Source: Drosophila miranda (taxonomy: Eukaryota; Arthropoda; Insecta; Diptera; Drosophilidae). Taken from it: a DNA stretch of 64,000 bases. The DNA is taken from NCBI RefSeq assembly GCF_003369915.1, contig NC_046673.1, positions 18,343,718 through 18,407,717 on the forward strand, in the 5' to 3' direction. Positions 1-12,689 of this stretch are shown piece after piece (the stretch's first letter is position 1; the number at the start of each line of letters is the position of its first letter). Position numbers and translations under genes: made by a program. A model generated the notes under the pieces. That model worked only from the letters and a program-made list of their open reading frames with translations, was not told where the DNA came from and searched no databases.

Positions 1-365
1 CTCTGTTGTATTTGCTGTTGTTTTGTCGTGTTCAGTTGCCGTAATGTTTGTGTTAGTGTCGTTTTCTGGAAGTGTACGAGTCGTATTTGTTTGTTTTATG
101 GGCGCATAAAATTTAATGCCGCATAAAGTTATCGCCTAACGAGCTCAATGGGCAACAGAGAAAGAGAAAGAGAGAATACAACAGCCAAAAGGAAGGAGAC
201 GGGGAGCTAAGCGGCTCTGAGGCACCCTGTAACCCAGCAGCAGGTCCCGTCTCCGAACGATCGACCGATTTGTGAGCAATTTTAATTTGCGTTGCATTTT
301 CATTGCGTCGCAGCTATTTTCAGTCCATCTCTTTGGATATTTCCACTTTTTTCAGTCCGTATCTT

Positions 366-382
366 TCTCTCTCTCTCTCTCT
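366..382. repeat. (CT)n microsatellite
   Basis: Short uninterrupted CT run, no associated gene. Confidence 0.8.
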
Positions 383-624
383 GGACATGTCCACTTTTTG
401 TGTGCAATGTGCACCTCTCCGCCTCTTGTAATTTGAGCGTAATTCACGTAAACGACACATTCCAATGCAGCCTCGGCGGAAAGCCAGAGGCCTCGACAGT
501 AGGGGGTAAGCCCATACGGAGTTCAGATTTTAGTTGCCATTCCCCTCTGATCGACGCCCCTGATCGAGGCGATAAGCTCTGGCAGTCAATTTGCTTGACA
601 CCTCACGTTCATCAATGAATGGCG

Positions 625-627
<3 letters not shown>

Positions 628-656
<29 letters not shown>

Positions 657-666
657 GCTGCTGCTG
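628..666. repeat. (CTG)n trinucleotide repeat
   Basis: About 13 CTG units with one CCG interruption. It reads as poly-Ala in one frame, but no coding context supports translation. Confidence 0.85.
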
Positions 667-3600
667 GTGCAGCCGGCTGTCGTCCGCAGATCTCTCACTT
701 ACATAGCTCCTCGTCATTGCTGTTGCTGCTCTGCTTGCTCCGCTGTTGCTGGCGGTTCGCTCATGTCGTCGCGTCGTCGTGGACGAATCAATCTGTAAAT
801 GTGTGCGTAATTATTCCAGCAATTTGTTGCTGTGCCAATTGCTGCTTGCATTCCAAGGCCATGAAGGCACACACTGCTCTCCCCTCTCACACTCTGCTAG
901 CTGAGGCAGCTGCTGCTCTGCTCTGCTGCTGCTCGCTCTCTGCCGTTCCGTACCAGTCTGTGCCTTTCTCTTTCAGCGCAGTTGACAAATAATTATGTTA
1001 AGTTGCATGTAATTGGCAATCCTCGCATTCGCTCTCCTCTGGCTGTGATCTGTGGACTGCGGCAGAGACAGTGTGTCTGGAAATTGTTCGGTCACAGACC
1101 ATGCGCAGTTGCTACAGGCCCAAAGGGCGGAGACTTTTCGCCCTCAGTGTGGGTAGATATACGAGTATGGGCTGTTGCTTGATTTCTTTTTTTCGTGTTG
1201 CTTTTTTCCTACCCTACCCTTTCCTTTTGGTTTTCTTTTTCCTCGCAGAAATGTGCACAAAATTTATCGCCTGCAATTTGGCTGCATGTCATTCCAAAGG
1301 CGACGGCGACGTGGCAATAATTAAAAGCGGAAATGCCCTGATGAATGGCGGGGAGATCTGGAGATCTTGAGATCCAGGAGCAGTGAGACGAGTACTGCCC
1401 TGGGGCGTATCGTACAGCCCCGTGGGCCATTATGTCAAGGGCAGCCCTAATGCGTCTCCATCCATCAAGCGATCTCTGCTTCTACAGCAGATGTCTGTGG
1501 GTGTGTGTGTGCGTTTGTGTCCATCAAACGGAGAAAATCAATTGCGGCCCTTAATGGATGGGTGCCTCATCTATCAAAATAGCACCTGCTCGATCAGAAA
1601 TACAGGTAGCCACTGCACTGCGGCTTGTGGGTCAAGAATGGGCTCTGCTCCGAAGTTTCGGGGCACGCGCGACTCATTTATCATACGCATAACTCCCCAA
1701 AAGATCAGCGGACAGAACGGATAGACCGCACAGGCCGGAGGGTTTCTTCTGCGCTTATTAAGGGGCGCCCCAAAATTGACATATTGGCAACGCCCTCATT
1801 AGCCACAGTCGCAGACCCAGACCCAAAAGGTCACGGACCGGTATCCGGAATCCCCATCGAATCGGCCAGAACAGAACAGAATGAGTCCAATCCGCTGATG
1901 ATTTATGCAGATTTTATTACACACAACAGAACTGAAACCGCAATTCTCGAAGTCGAACCGAGTGGAACCCCCCGGCGCGCATCGATCCAAGGGATCGAAA
2001 CTAAGGCAGAATTAAACTAAACGGCCACACGATCCATTAAGATAATCTTTATGTCAATTCTTAGTCACAGTTTCACTCACGTAGACAATCAGTGACTTTT
2101 GTTTTGGGCAAATGTTTTGCAGATTTAATGCCCCCATCTATGGTATGGGTATGGGGGGACTCGGAGGCGCCCCTGATCTATGGCCGAATGGGCGGCGTTA
2201 ACCATAAACTTTTAATTATGCCCCATAAAATCGACCGTCCGGACGCCAGAGTGTCCCAGGCACAGGCCCAGGCACAGATGAAGCCATAAAATCCAAAACA
2301 AAATTGAGTTGTTGGCCAACATTCTGCTGTGATCCCACTGACGATGATCGTTGTGGTGGATCGTTAAAATTACACAGGAGAATGTTAAGCCTGACGATGA
2401 GGATGAGAATGGAGATGGGTGGTCGCAGAACGAATCGGATGATTAAATGTAGAATTCAGCAAAAGTTTTTATGTGTTCCCCTGAAAGATTAGTCTACAAA
2501 GAGAGCTCTTACTGTAACATGGTCTTACTAGTCAATATTTCATTTAGTTTCATCAATACATGCTCCCTCTCTCTCCTTATAGAGACCATTGCCTTTGTCG
2601 AACCTAACGCGATTACAACACAAGCTCCTCCTAAGATCCAAGAATCCTCCTTGCCCCAGGTCCAAAAATTGAAACACTTCAAAGAAACTCGAGCGTAAAA
2701 ACCGATCTGAAGTCAGGATAAAGCAAAGAGAGGTTGAACAACATTAAAGGAGGGAAAGGAGAGAACCGCTCCGGGTCCGGGTCCAGGCCCGGGTCCGGGC
2801 AGGTGCCGGTGCCGGTGTCCTACTGTACACTGAAGGGGAACGACTGTGGAGAACAAAGAAGACAGCGAACGAACCCTTTCCTATGAAACCAAAGCTGCCA
2901 GTTCGAATGCTGATGAAGTCTTGTTATCATTTTAATCCCCAGAAGCAAGACAGAGAGGGGCCGTAGGGATGAGGGATGGAGATGGAGATGGATGGATGGA
3001 TGGAGACTATCGATGCGAAGTCGCGTTTCCTTTGAATGAAACCCAAAACCGAGAACGGCATGCCCTGATCCCGATTCCCGATTCCGATCCCAAGTCCGAT
3101 TCCTCCAGCTCTCGGGTTTGTTTGGATGTTGCATCAAGCGTGAAAATACCGCGAAATTCCTTTTGTCTGTCCCGTTCCTCTGCTGCTACTCCTCCTTCTC
3201 CTTCTCCTCCCCAGACTCTTCTCTGTTTGCTGGTTATTCTTCTTCGGCTTCTTCATTTGTGCCCTCTTTCACTTCTAAGCTTGGCTTCTTAAGCCCCAAA
3301 CGACGACACAACGACATTGCCAGCGTTGAAAATTATAAAAATGTAAACAAAAAATAAGCGTTAACATGGCAACAATGATGTCCTGCTGCGACACTGAAAT
3401 ATTGTTGTTTTAAATTTTTATGACACTGTCCATTTGGTAGTGGACTCACACAGATACGACTGTCGTACGTAAGTAAAAATGGTTAAAATATATTATGTAT
3501 CTGCACGTGCATCGTGGGTATCTGTGTGAGAAGCATCGCTAATTATCAAGCGCCCACAAGAACAGACCCCTATTCCCGAATCAGTTTCAGTTTGCATTTG

Positions 3601-4104
3601 ACGTGGAAAAATGTTAGATGTCGACCATAATGCAAAAATTTGTCTTCAAGTGAAACCAGAACCGGTTGAACGTAGCCTCCTTCCTCAAATCTGTCTTTCT
3701 TTAAAGTTCTTCTGTGATTTATATCCAAAATATTGAAGTAAATTATTGTCTTCTTGGTCTTGGTTTAAAAATCCTTTAACATACGTTTTATGCGATTTGA
3801 TTCTCGACTATTTAAAGAATGGAAACACTTGCGACACAAAACAAATACCAATGGAAGGAAGGGTTTCTGTAATGGAGACTTGCAACTTGCGGAGTTGATT
3901 TGGATTCATTCCCTAGTTCCCTTCTTCAGTCAATTAACCAACACTGGACTTCAGGCAGTGCTACCAAATGGTAGCTTAAATATGATTTAAACAACACTGT
4001 TTTGCAAGAGTTTTGGAAAAGAGATATCTATAAATATCTGCTGTGTTACGATCGCGCATACCCCACTTTTGACTCTGAGAGTTTGTCATTTTAGCTGCCT
4101 ATAA

Positions 4105-4139
4105 GTATATGTATATATGTATGTATATATGTATATATT
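4105..4139. repeat. TATATG/TATG microsatellite
   Basis: Alternating GTATATAT and GTATG units. Simple sequence only. Confidence 0.8.
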
Positions 4140-4360
4140 TTAGATAGGTAAATATCCAATCAACTGGTAAGATGCCATCTCTTTGCAGGTGGAGGCGCAG
4201 CTTTGTTCTCTCCAGTTAGAAAGTTCTCTAGTTACATTCGGTGGATTTTGGGAACAGCTTTCAGTGTTCTAAATGGTGTTTCCTTAGGGTTGTACTTGCC
4301 TTCAATCTTTCTGCATTTCGTGTGCACAAATTGGAGAAGAGTCGCAAAGGATTATGCAAT

Positions 4361-4398
4361 GAATGGAATGGGATGGGATGGGAGGGTATGGAATGGGT
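4361..4398. repeat. G-rich GGGAT/GGAAT pentamer repeat
   Basis: Repeated GGAAT/GGGAT pentamers, matched by a second tract at about 6715-6762. The spaced G triplets could form a G-quadruplex on the + strand; this is inference. Confidence 0.75.
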
Positions 4399-6363
4399 GA
4401 CGTGACGGGCTGAAAAGTGTCGGAAAATGAGCAACCTCATAAACATCAACAGCTCGGCAATCCAATCAGAGATTAAAAAGCCGCCCCGCAGAGACAACGC
4501 CCACTGATGCCTGTGTTCCTTCCTTCCTTGCTTTCATCCGCTGCCTCATCCTTAATTCCCTGTTGCCCCCGGGGTTTCTGTTGTGTCAAAATGCAAAATT
4601 CAATTGTTTAGCCCTTCTTTTTGGCTAGAGAGGGGTTGCCGCTGCCAGTTCCCAGTCGCCGTTGAAGTGGATGGCAGCAGGAAGGTGAGTATCAGTAATT
4701 TGGGAAACAAAAATTGACATAAAAATCCATTTGTCAGCCCCTTTCAGATTAAAATCAAGGATTTAAAGTGTAATTTGATTCAGGGGCTGCAGGGGAAGAG
4801 GCAGGGGCAGGGGCTGCGATTGCGATTGCGATCAAAAAGAGCAAAAGCGTGACCCCAGAACAAAATCACACAACGCCGGAGGAGGAAGAGGAAGGAAGGA
4901 AGCCCCGGACAACACCAATAAATGACAACAAACACACCCCTCCGCCGCCCGCCCACCAGCAACATCCTTAACATCCCATCAGCATCCCATCCTCCTCCAG
5001 GAGTGGGACGAGAGTCTGGGGTGGCTCATGGACTAACCCGAAACGGAAGAGTGATTTTAACGTGACTCCTGCGGCAAGAGGACGAGCACCACACACAGGA
5101 GGGTGTCCGTGGCCTGCCCTCTCGATTCTCCTGAGTGCTATTTTATGCTGAAGTGTGCCAGACGCACTGAACCAGTTCCCCGGTAGCTGGTGACTGGTGA
5201 CTGGTGTCTGCTGCCTGCTGCCTGCTGTTCCTGCCCAAGGATGCGACCACGACGGCGCCACCATGGAGTTTCGATGGGATTTCCGAAGAGGGGAGCGGAA
5301 GAATGTGCTGTGCAACCGGTTGAGTCCATTAATCATTTTCTAATTTGTGGAATGCAGAGTGCGGGCGGACGGACGAGCACACTTGGGGGAATAAACACAA
5401 ACATCCCCCTTCTGGGGGCAGGACACCGAAAATGAAATTTTCACATCTGTAATTTGTTAAGTGCGTTTGTTATTCCACCGAATTATTTCACTTTTATGGG
5501 TTAAGTGCTTTTTGAGTTACGAGTAGACCGATGTCGGGCAATCCTGGGCCTGTTTGTCTTCGTTTTCTGCTTTCTGTTCCTGTTCCTGTCTCTGTTTTGT
5601 GTTCCAGGACCTTGGGGTTATGCCGTGGCATGTTGTCCTGAGCCGATTCCGATTCCGTCTCCCGGCTCCCCAGGCGATTGACATTAATTAGTTGTCTGGG
5701 AATTTGCCTCCCCAGTTGGTATTGGTATTGGGATTGGGAAGAGGCATTCGATAATGCTATTATGGGAGAAGTTCCAGGAAGATCGGAAGGAAGTGCGGAA
5801 TGGAACTTGACGCATGGAATCTTTTTGGGTAAGGCTTAGTTTATATACCACCTACTACAAAATAAAGATATTATTTACCACTCGGATAATTGAAAGTACA
5901 TATGTATCTCTATGGCATTTCCCTTCAAAGGGACGATAGGCTTAAGATAGTATAGGTTCCAGTTGCGCTTTCAAAGAAATATTCTGTGGGATCCTTTCTA
6001 CATATACATATTTGTTAGATTTGCTTGATTAGTTTTCATGTCTAAGAATTTCTTTCGGCAAAGGCAGAATCTTCCATTGAACTGAGCATCATGGCATCAT
6101 AAAAAGGAATACAGCTCAATATGAGGATCATTCCCTTGGATTCCTGTAAATGTTTTCTCCTACAAGCAGTGACATTTTCTGCGGATTTCTTTGGAAGTAC
6201 ATCAGCAACATAATCATCGCCCACTACAACCAAATGGATATGGAGATGGAGATGTCATCATCGATCACAACATCTCTCTGAGATGTCTGGAGGGCCCAAT
6301 GAGGCCTGAGGATGGAAATCAGACAACTGTAAACTAATGACATTTGCCGAATCCATTCATTCA

Positions 6364-6399
6364 CCCTGCCCCTGCCCCTGCCCCTGGCCCTGGCCCTGC
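6364..6399. repeat. (CCCTGC/CCCTGG)n hexamer repeat
   Basis: About six C-rich hexamers in tandem. The complementary strand is a G-rich hexamer array. Confidence 0.8.
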
Positions 6400-6714
6400 T
6401 GATGCTCCTGCTGTATGCTGAATGCTGGATGCTACTGCTGTGGTCTCAATGCGTATCCACTTACAAATGAGAGGATGGGGTGGATGTCCTGGCACTGCCA
6501 CCACCAGGAACCAGAAACCGAGCACAACGAGGGTTGTTCGAGTCATTTGTTTGTTTTCGAGTGCGCTGCCTGTCCAAATATGCGGCAGCTTGTAACAATT
6601 ACCAAATGACACCCTCGACAATCGGAAATGGCCATTGTAACGGGCCAAGGACACTGGGACACAGGACACTCGGCACGGACCAGTGACAACAAATGCGCAA
6701 AATGCGCAATAAGA

Positions 6715-6762
6715 ATGGATGGAATGGGATGGGATGGGATGGGATGGTATATGGATGGCATG
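6715..6762. repeat. G-rich GGGAT pentamer repeat, second tract
   Basis: Four perfect GGGAT units flanked by GGAAT and GGTAT variants, as in the tract at 4361-4398. Confidence 0.75.
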
Positions 6763-9250
6763 GAGGGAATGAGTCCACTTGTCGCAAAATCAATGGCAAT
6801 ATTTTCACCATTAGTTGTTTGTCCATGTTCTGATGAAGTAATCAAGCGGGAATCAACTTAAAACTCAGTTTGAGGGTAAAATTTATGGGCTGGAAGTTGA
6901 AGTGCTTTACTCCCGTGGCCGGGCCAGGGCTGTCATGGCTGGTGGGGATTACAATGGGGTTGAATGTTGTCTTAACAAATAGGTTCATTCTGAGAGTTGG
7001 TATTAAGAGCGCTAGAAACCTGTTCTATCCTAGAAAGTCCTTGTTACTTACTAGATCCTGTCTATTCTTTCGATTAAAGATGATCTAACCCCATCCATGG
7101 CATTGCTTTGAACGATCTTGAATGAATGGTTTTAATGGAATATCTAATGAGTTTCAACCAACTATTGGAAATCTCTTCCAACTATGTATATATCATATCT
7201 GCTGAAGATCTATTACAACCAATGAAATGTTTCAAAGATCTCCTTCACGCACAGCTACTATATACCCCCCTGCCATGCAGCTGCTTGGAAAAAGCTTTCG
7301 AGCGGAAGATGACCCGCTCAAAAAAAAAAAAGAAAAACATTATGAAAAACCGACAACATCTGCCGATGTTTCTTCTTCTGGTGTGGAGCTTCTTCTGTGT
7401 TGGGGAGCAGAGGCAGCAACAGCAGTCAATATGATTTGTGATTTACAACAGGTTTCAATTAACCAAAAGTATCCCCCCCTAGAGCCCCACTACCATACTA
7501 TACGTCATAGAATTTTGCATGTTTTTGGGGCCACAAATATAGAGAGGGAAGGGGCGCCACTGGAGTGGCGTGAAGTGGCGGGGGGAGACAACGGTGGCAG
7601 CTGAGAAGCGTTGACAGGGACATAAATAAACGGCGGTTAAGTATCGTGTAATGCTAGACGAATAGTTTCTGGGTGTGGTGTGTGTTGTCGCGGCAACTGT
7701 AAGTGGAGATGCGATGCTCCCCGGGGTAAACAGCCGCTGTTGGAGACGATGTTGCAGTTGCAACTAATTGAGAACAAGGCGGCAACGGGCAGCGCAGGCG
7801 GCATAAATTAGACGCAACTTCCACTCTGAGTGGATTCGTCGCGGGGCGGAGGCGTCGCGCCAGAAGCAGGCCATCTGATGGATTGTCAAGGCAGAGACTG
7901 GCGACATCTTTCAATTAAAAATGCATCCCTTCGTGCCCCGCACCCCACACCCCACGCCCACCCACCCACAATCACTCATCTCAATCCATCCATTCCAACT
8001 CTCTCTGGCTCTGATCTGTAATCTTTGGGCTCATTAAATTCAAATGGAATTTGTATCGAAGGCAGAACTTAATCCGCCCGTAAACATCTCCACTCCCCAC
8101 CTTTCGGCGTCGGCGCCCCCACACACCCCATGAGCCCCACACCCGGTCAGGCTGCTGCCGTTGCACTGCTCCAGTCATAAATCAGTTCTAGCTAACCCAA
8201 GGATTTGCCAGGCTCAACTCAACTCAACTCGACGCCGAGCCGAACCGAGCGAGATGGCAAGCGAATAAAGACAGCGAATGCATATATATAGAGCTCTTAA
8301 GACTATGGAGTACCCGCTACTATTAGGATATGGAAACTCTACCACAGATACGATCTGCAACAAGGAACTTATCGTTCTAACCATCTTTTTCTTCTCTGGC
8401 TGTAAAAATCCATGAACTAAAACTGGGAAAGAGGAGAGAAGACAGAGACAGATGTCCAGACACACCCCAAAAAGTAGGTTCCTTCCTCTGACAGTTACAA
8501 AAGTCCCAACGAGTGCAACGTATCCATGAACCCCTCCGGAGTACAGGGTATACAGAAATGGACCAATTCGAATGGGAAGCGTGTGTCGCCTTCGGTTCGC
8601 AAAGGCCTCGTAACGAATGCAGGCTTGTGGCTGGGGTTGGGGCTGGGGCTGGGCAGCGGCATCGGCAGAAATCTAATTTCAAGCACCAGAGAGCAGCGAG
8701 AACCAGAAGCAGAAGCTGCCGCTGGAGCAGGAGGACCAGGAGCAGTCCTCGAGCTCGTGGTAAATTTCTGTGCGCCTTTTCCACTTGGCTAGCTTAACGA
8801 TTCGAACTGCTGTCAGGGTTTTTTGCAAGGCCCCCCACCATACAACCACTTTGTTGTCTATTTGATGTCTTAATGCGAACCACCCCCAGTACCATCCAGC
8901 ACCACCCAGCACCCGCCGCATCAGTAGCACCAGTAGGTGGGGAAGAAGGGACGTATTATCCCAACCCACCCCCTGCAGGTTGCCTCTGCCCGTACAATTT
9001 TAATCAAATGGATTTTCTTTCTATCTAATTTTCTGCCTGTACGGTACGGAAATAGACAGTCCCTCCCCCGCCGCTGCCCTAGTCCCACTCTACCCACTTA
9101 AGAGCTGACAACAGGAGCAACAATTTATTACGCGTACCCATCTCTTCTATCCCGGGTATTAGCTGGCCTACGGGCAGCCATTATTCATGATTCTACGGAT
9201 CGGAGTTCATGCAGTGGCAAAAAAAATTGATCTTCAAACAAGAGAGATAT

Positions 9251-9274
9251 ATGTATGTATGTATGTATGTATGT
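9251..9274. repeat. (ATGT)6 microsatellite
   Basis: Six perfect ATGT tetramers. Confidence 0.9.
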
Positions 9275-9600
9275 GTAAATGCTTATATATAAATATATGC
9301 CCTGTCCATCATTTATCGGAGATACAACAGATCTTCGGTGGTTTTTCGTCTGGCATTATGCTTAATTCAAAGTACATTGTATATACAAATCTGAGGCAAT
9401 GTTCCCGTTTTTGGTTACACTGTAACTTACAAAATTGTTGGAAATACAGCAGAAGGATTTTCCCAGGGTTCTTTTGGACTTTAGATTCTAGATATTAGTA
9501 TTATTCGTAATTTAGAAGGGTTTACTTCCATAGAACATTTATTTTTTTCGATTATTTAAATATTTAAATGGGATTTGTCTCACGACAGAACAGTTTTATG

Positions 9601-9765
9601 GAACAGCCAATACAGTCACCATACAACCGGTTGCGGCCCCGGGTAAGTGTTCGAATTGGTGAGAACAGTTTGCTGAATACAGCCAATACATCCACCATTC
9701 AAAAAGTTGCGACCCCGGCTAAGTGTTCGCATTGGTGAGAACAGTTTTCTGAAGACAGCTGACTA
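9601..9765. repeat. Tandem repeat, about 75-bp unit, two copies plus a stub
   Basis: Copies start at 9601 and 9675 and a third, truncated start lies at 9751. Each copy shares an ACAGCCAATACA-like start, a GTTGCGRCCCCGGSTAAG core and a TTGGTGAGAACAGTTT end. The copies differ at about 10 positions, so the duplication is not recent. It lies downstream of the stop codon of the minus-strand gene at 10166-11233 and may be within its 3' UTR, since a minus-strand AATAAA lies at 9538-9543. Confidence 0.75.
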
Positions 9766-10165
9766 AAATATTTAAAACAATATTTCATGATTTTGGTTTA
9801 ATTTATAACATCGAAATTCAATAAATAAGTTTATAATATAGAATTTATGTAAACACAGTACATAATTGTGGAATCGAGAATAGTGGGTTGGGTGATTAGG
9901 GAATAGGGGAGTGTGTTGCCCAAATAAGTGGAATCAGTCTTTAGCATCTAGAATACTCCTGCCTTGCCTAAACGGTGGGCGCGGGTGTTGGGTGAATGTG
10001 TTTGGGGTGTGGGATGGGATTTCGTATGCATGGCATACAAAAATGCCGATATATAAGGGCGAATTTCATAGACTAATTTACAAATTGTGCTAGCGGGATC
10101 TAAAACCGAAACTAATTAATAAGAAACTTAAATGAAAAGCTGATTATTGGACCTAAACATTGGTC

Positions 10166-11233
10166 CTAGAAGCGCATGCCGTAGCGTCCCGGGCGCTTGG
10201 GCGCCACCTCGGTTTCACGCTGCTGGCGGCGCTTGCGTGTTGTGTGTCTAGAACTGGAACTGGCGGGCATTTCTCCTGTGCCATCTCCAGCACGCGGCGG
10301 CCGGATTCGTGCCACTTGGCCCTCGGACTGCGAGCTGGAGCGAGAGGGCTCCACTGGAACGGGCTCGACTGAATCCTCCGGCTCCCCGCTCTCAGCCCCA
10401 GCGAAGAGAATACGCCGCACACTGCTCATATGGCTTGCCGGATGGTAGCTGGCTGCTTCCTCGGCCTCGTCATCTGACAGGGGATTGGTTGAGATGGCAA
10501 CAGATCCGCGTTGGCGTTGCCGTGGAAATGTGCGGTAGTTCTCGTAAATGGCCAGGCAGACTTCAATGTCGCGCAGGCTAATGTTGGCCGTCGCAGTTTG
10601 ACGATATCCCAGCGTCAACAGGACGTGCTGCGTGTTGTACAGCTGAATGCCGCCGTCATATCTGTTCCCCTCGACGTTCTCCATCACACCCCTGGCCTCG
10701 ACGTACTGCAGCATATCCACGGCGGGTCTGACGGCCGGACGTGGTGGTGTAGCGAGATGGGGGGAACTGGGTGACAGCACTTCCTCCTCCACGTCCGAAT
10801 CGGCCACCGCAATGCGCCGTCCATCCGAAATGGCGCGGGCTCGTTCCTTCTGCTCGTGCATCCGGCGGCGCACTCGCTCGAAAGCTGGACCGTACCACTC
10901 CTTAATGAATACCTCCTTCGATAGAGTGCAGGGGCGGGCCTCTTCAAAGCCAATGTGCTTGAAGCGGTTCCATATCTGGGTGCGGAGGAAGCCCGTCACA
11001 GCCACGACGCCCCTAATTTGGCTCCCGAAAAGGCTGAGTATGCAGTCATCGGCTAGATCTGCACGCACATACCCAGTGTCCACGCCATCGATGAAGTTCT
11101 GCACAATATCTCTTGCTGATGGCTGAACTAGAGTCGCGGAAAATTTGATTATTGGATAGAGTCAGCCGAAAGAACGAAACCTTAACCAAAAGAATGCCTT
11201 ACCCGCTGTCTGGTTGCTGCCGTTTGGGTTCAT
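10166..11233 (-). CDS. Unrecognised 330-residue protein, weak NTF2-like N-terminus, basic disordered C-terminus
   Basis: Two coding exons on the minus strand: 11233-11203 (ATG to the first base of a split Val codon) and 11127-10166, joined by a 75-bp GT-AG intron (GTAAGG donor, CTCTAG acceptor). The spliced N-terminus is MNPNGSNQTA, then V and QPSARDIVQNF. Residues about 12-75 (DIVQNFIDGVDTGYVRADL, then CILSLFGSQIRGVVAVTGFL) recall the helix-strand-glycine pattern of NTF2-like folds; this is a weak impression. Residues about 95-120 are a charged helix. The rest is acidic and Ser-rich, then basic, with KRP near the C-terminus (GRYGMRF), suggesting a nuclear or nucleic-acid-associated protein. 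That role is inference; I do not recognise the family. Structure and frame continuity make it a real gene. Confidence 0.75.
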
Positions 11234-11362
11234 TCTGCTGTTGTACGGATTGTTAAAAAAAAAAAAAGATTTCCAACAGGCTTCTCCAAATATATATAAG
11301 AAACTAAACTATATTATCCATTTAATAGAAAAATGTCAAATTGAAAACAAAGCCAGCTTGGC

Positions 11363-11372
11363 AGTGTGACCG
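11363..11372 (-). promoter_or_regulatory. Ohler motif 1 core-promoter element
   Basis: On the minus strand this reads GCGGTCACACTGCC, matching the Drosophila motif 1 consensus YGGTCACACTR. It lies about 130 bp upstream of the minus-strand ATG at 11233, the right place and strand for the promoter of that gene. Motif 1 marks TATA-less housekeeping promoters. Confidence 0.65.
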
Positions 11373-11389
11373 CGGACTAATCGACAAAA

Positions 11390-11625
11390 AAATACCGTCC
11401 GGCCATCAGAAATATAACGAAACATACTGTCTCATTTAAAAAAATAGACCGTAAATATACTGACGAATTCAAGTTCTATTTTACATATTCCTCGTTTTTG
11501 ATCTTTCGTGGAAATTTACTAGCTAGATAGAACTTTCAACCATGCCCACATAATTTTATCCGATTAGTGGCCTATTCTAATACTTGCTTTTATTGGATTT
11601 CTATAAGCCTTTGAAAATTAAATTA
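11390..11625 (-). repeat. Dispersed repeat, inverted copy of 33000-33235
   Basis: The reverse complement matches 33000-33235 for over 200 bp. Shared blocks include CAATAAAAGCAAGTATTA, ATGTGGGCATGG, AAAACGAGGAATATGTAAAA, TAGAACTTGAA and a GTATGTTTCGKTATATTTCT segment. A further ACCGTAAATATACCG stretch up to about 11740 may be more of the same element. No coding capacity is seen. It appears to be a non-autonomous dispersed element of unknown family. Confidence 0.75.
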
Positions 11626-12002
11626 ATAGATTGATGAAATTGACAAAATATACCATTATATACCGATATACCGTAAATATACCGCCGGTTTAATTTTTAC
11701 CTCCAAAACTACCGAAAAGTATTAAAATACCGTAAACGGTCTCCCTGGAGCATGGTTTTATCTGGAACCGATATGCCGACACACCTTTTGTAGGGATGAT
11801 TATAAATATATCAATACATCGATGCATAAATAAGTGAAGCCATTGCTAAAATAAACTTGCAACCTAATTCATACAATTTTATTTTATTCAATAAAAAATC
11901 AGAAATCAGCTCTTAGAAATCCTGCAAAAATATTCCTGCTTTACGTCCCGAGCAAGCAGTCGCAATCCTCTCAGATTATACCATCGATCCGACCACCTAT
12001 GT

Positions 12003-12010
12003 TATCGATA
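12003..12010. promoter_or_regulatory. DRE (TATCGATA)
   Basis: A perfect palindromic DRE, the DREF/BEAF-32-type site of Drosophila housekeeping promoters. Another ATCGAT lies just upstream near 11983. It is about 680 bp before the MCTS1 ATG, and a repeat-like block lies between, so assignment to MCTS1 is tentative. Confidence 0.5.
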
Positions 12011-12039
12011 GTACTATTATCGTTTGCCCACCACTGCTG

Positions 12040-12610
12040 CCATTTTAGCTTATTTTGAGCTAGATTTGGCTTATTCTAAAATCAAATAGCTTGAAAATAT
12101 TAAAGCTGCCTACAGCTTGAAATCTAGCTTATTTCAAATTTTAATTAGCTTATTTTGGCTTCAAAATATTTTTGTTTTTCGATTGTATTGTAATATTTGT
12201 TAATTTTTATCGAGAAATCGGACAAAAATCATATTTGTTGTTCGTATTTTGGTATTATCCAATTTTGTGCATAAATGTCCATTTACATTCATTAAAATGT
12301 TTATATACATAAACAAAATTTCCACAATTTCTGGTTAAATTTCGATGAGTTTAGGGAGTGGCTACGCAACTGACCACACAAAATCGTACTGCTGCTTTTG
12401 TAAAGCAACAATTGGGGCCAAGTTGTGCGAATTAAGCCAGCATGCTGTCGCTAAAAAACATATTGCGTCCAGTTCAAGCATAATATGGATAATGGATAAT
12501 ATCATGTCATTACTTTAATTAATAATTAAAAAATAAAATATCAATAGAATTCAATTATCCATTATATTAGCTTATTCTAGCTTTTTTTTTCTTCAATCTA
12601 GCTTATGGTG
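12040..12610. repeat. AT-rich element bounded by TAGCTTATT arrays
   Basis: The left part (about 12046-12165) has repeated TTAGCTTATTTT, TTGGCTTATTCT and CTAGCTTATTTC motifs. The right end (about 12567-12605) has the same words, TTAGCTTATTCTAGC and TCTAGCTTATGG. Between them is mostly AT-rich DNA with one small open frame (12345-12518). The shared words at both ends suggest one inserted element or the remnant of an expanded motif. I do not recognise the family. Confidence 0.45.
12345..12518 (+). pseudogene. 57-codon ORF with a C-x2-C-x13-H-x5-H zinc-finger-like motif
   Basis: The frame runs from ATG 12345 to TAA 12516-12518. Residues 16-39 place cysteines and histidines as in transposon-type (BED/hAT-like) fingers: CCFCKATIGAKL, then CELSQHAVAKKH. 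An in-frame stop lies just upstream, so there is no longer N-terminus in this frame, and the ORF ends soon after the motif in AT-rich DNA. The likeliest reading is the decayed N-terminal finger of a DNA transposase. A short host peptide is possible. Family membership rests on motif spacing only. Confidence 0.4.
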
Positions 12611-12689
12611 ACTCTTAAAATCTGCCAACACTGTTTCCCACATTTTAGCATCAGCTGCAGCACTCCCGGGTATTAAAATTTTTAGCAAA

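Larger units (their letters stand above)
1..9600. other. Gene-less region (intergenic or intronic) with microsatellites
   Basis: I see no coding region here. The open frames are short, low in complexity (Ala, Ser, Leu and Cys runs from CTG or CT repeats) and lack family signatures or convincing splice structure. The DNA is rich in short CT, GA and CTG runs, as in Drosophila introns and intergenic DNA. It could be a long intron of a gene outside the window; nothing inside shows which. Confidence 0.6.

Noticed and set aside
591-992. 133-codon frame with an Ala run
   Set aside because: Product of the CTG microsatellite followed by random-looking sequence; no splice or conservation clue.
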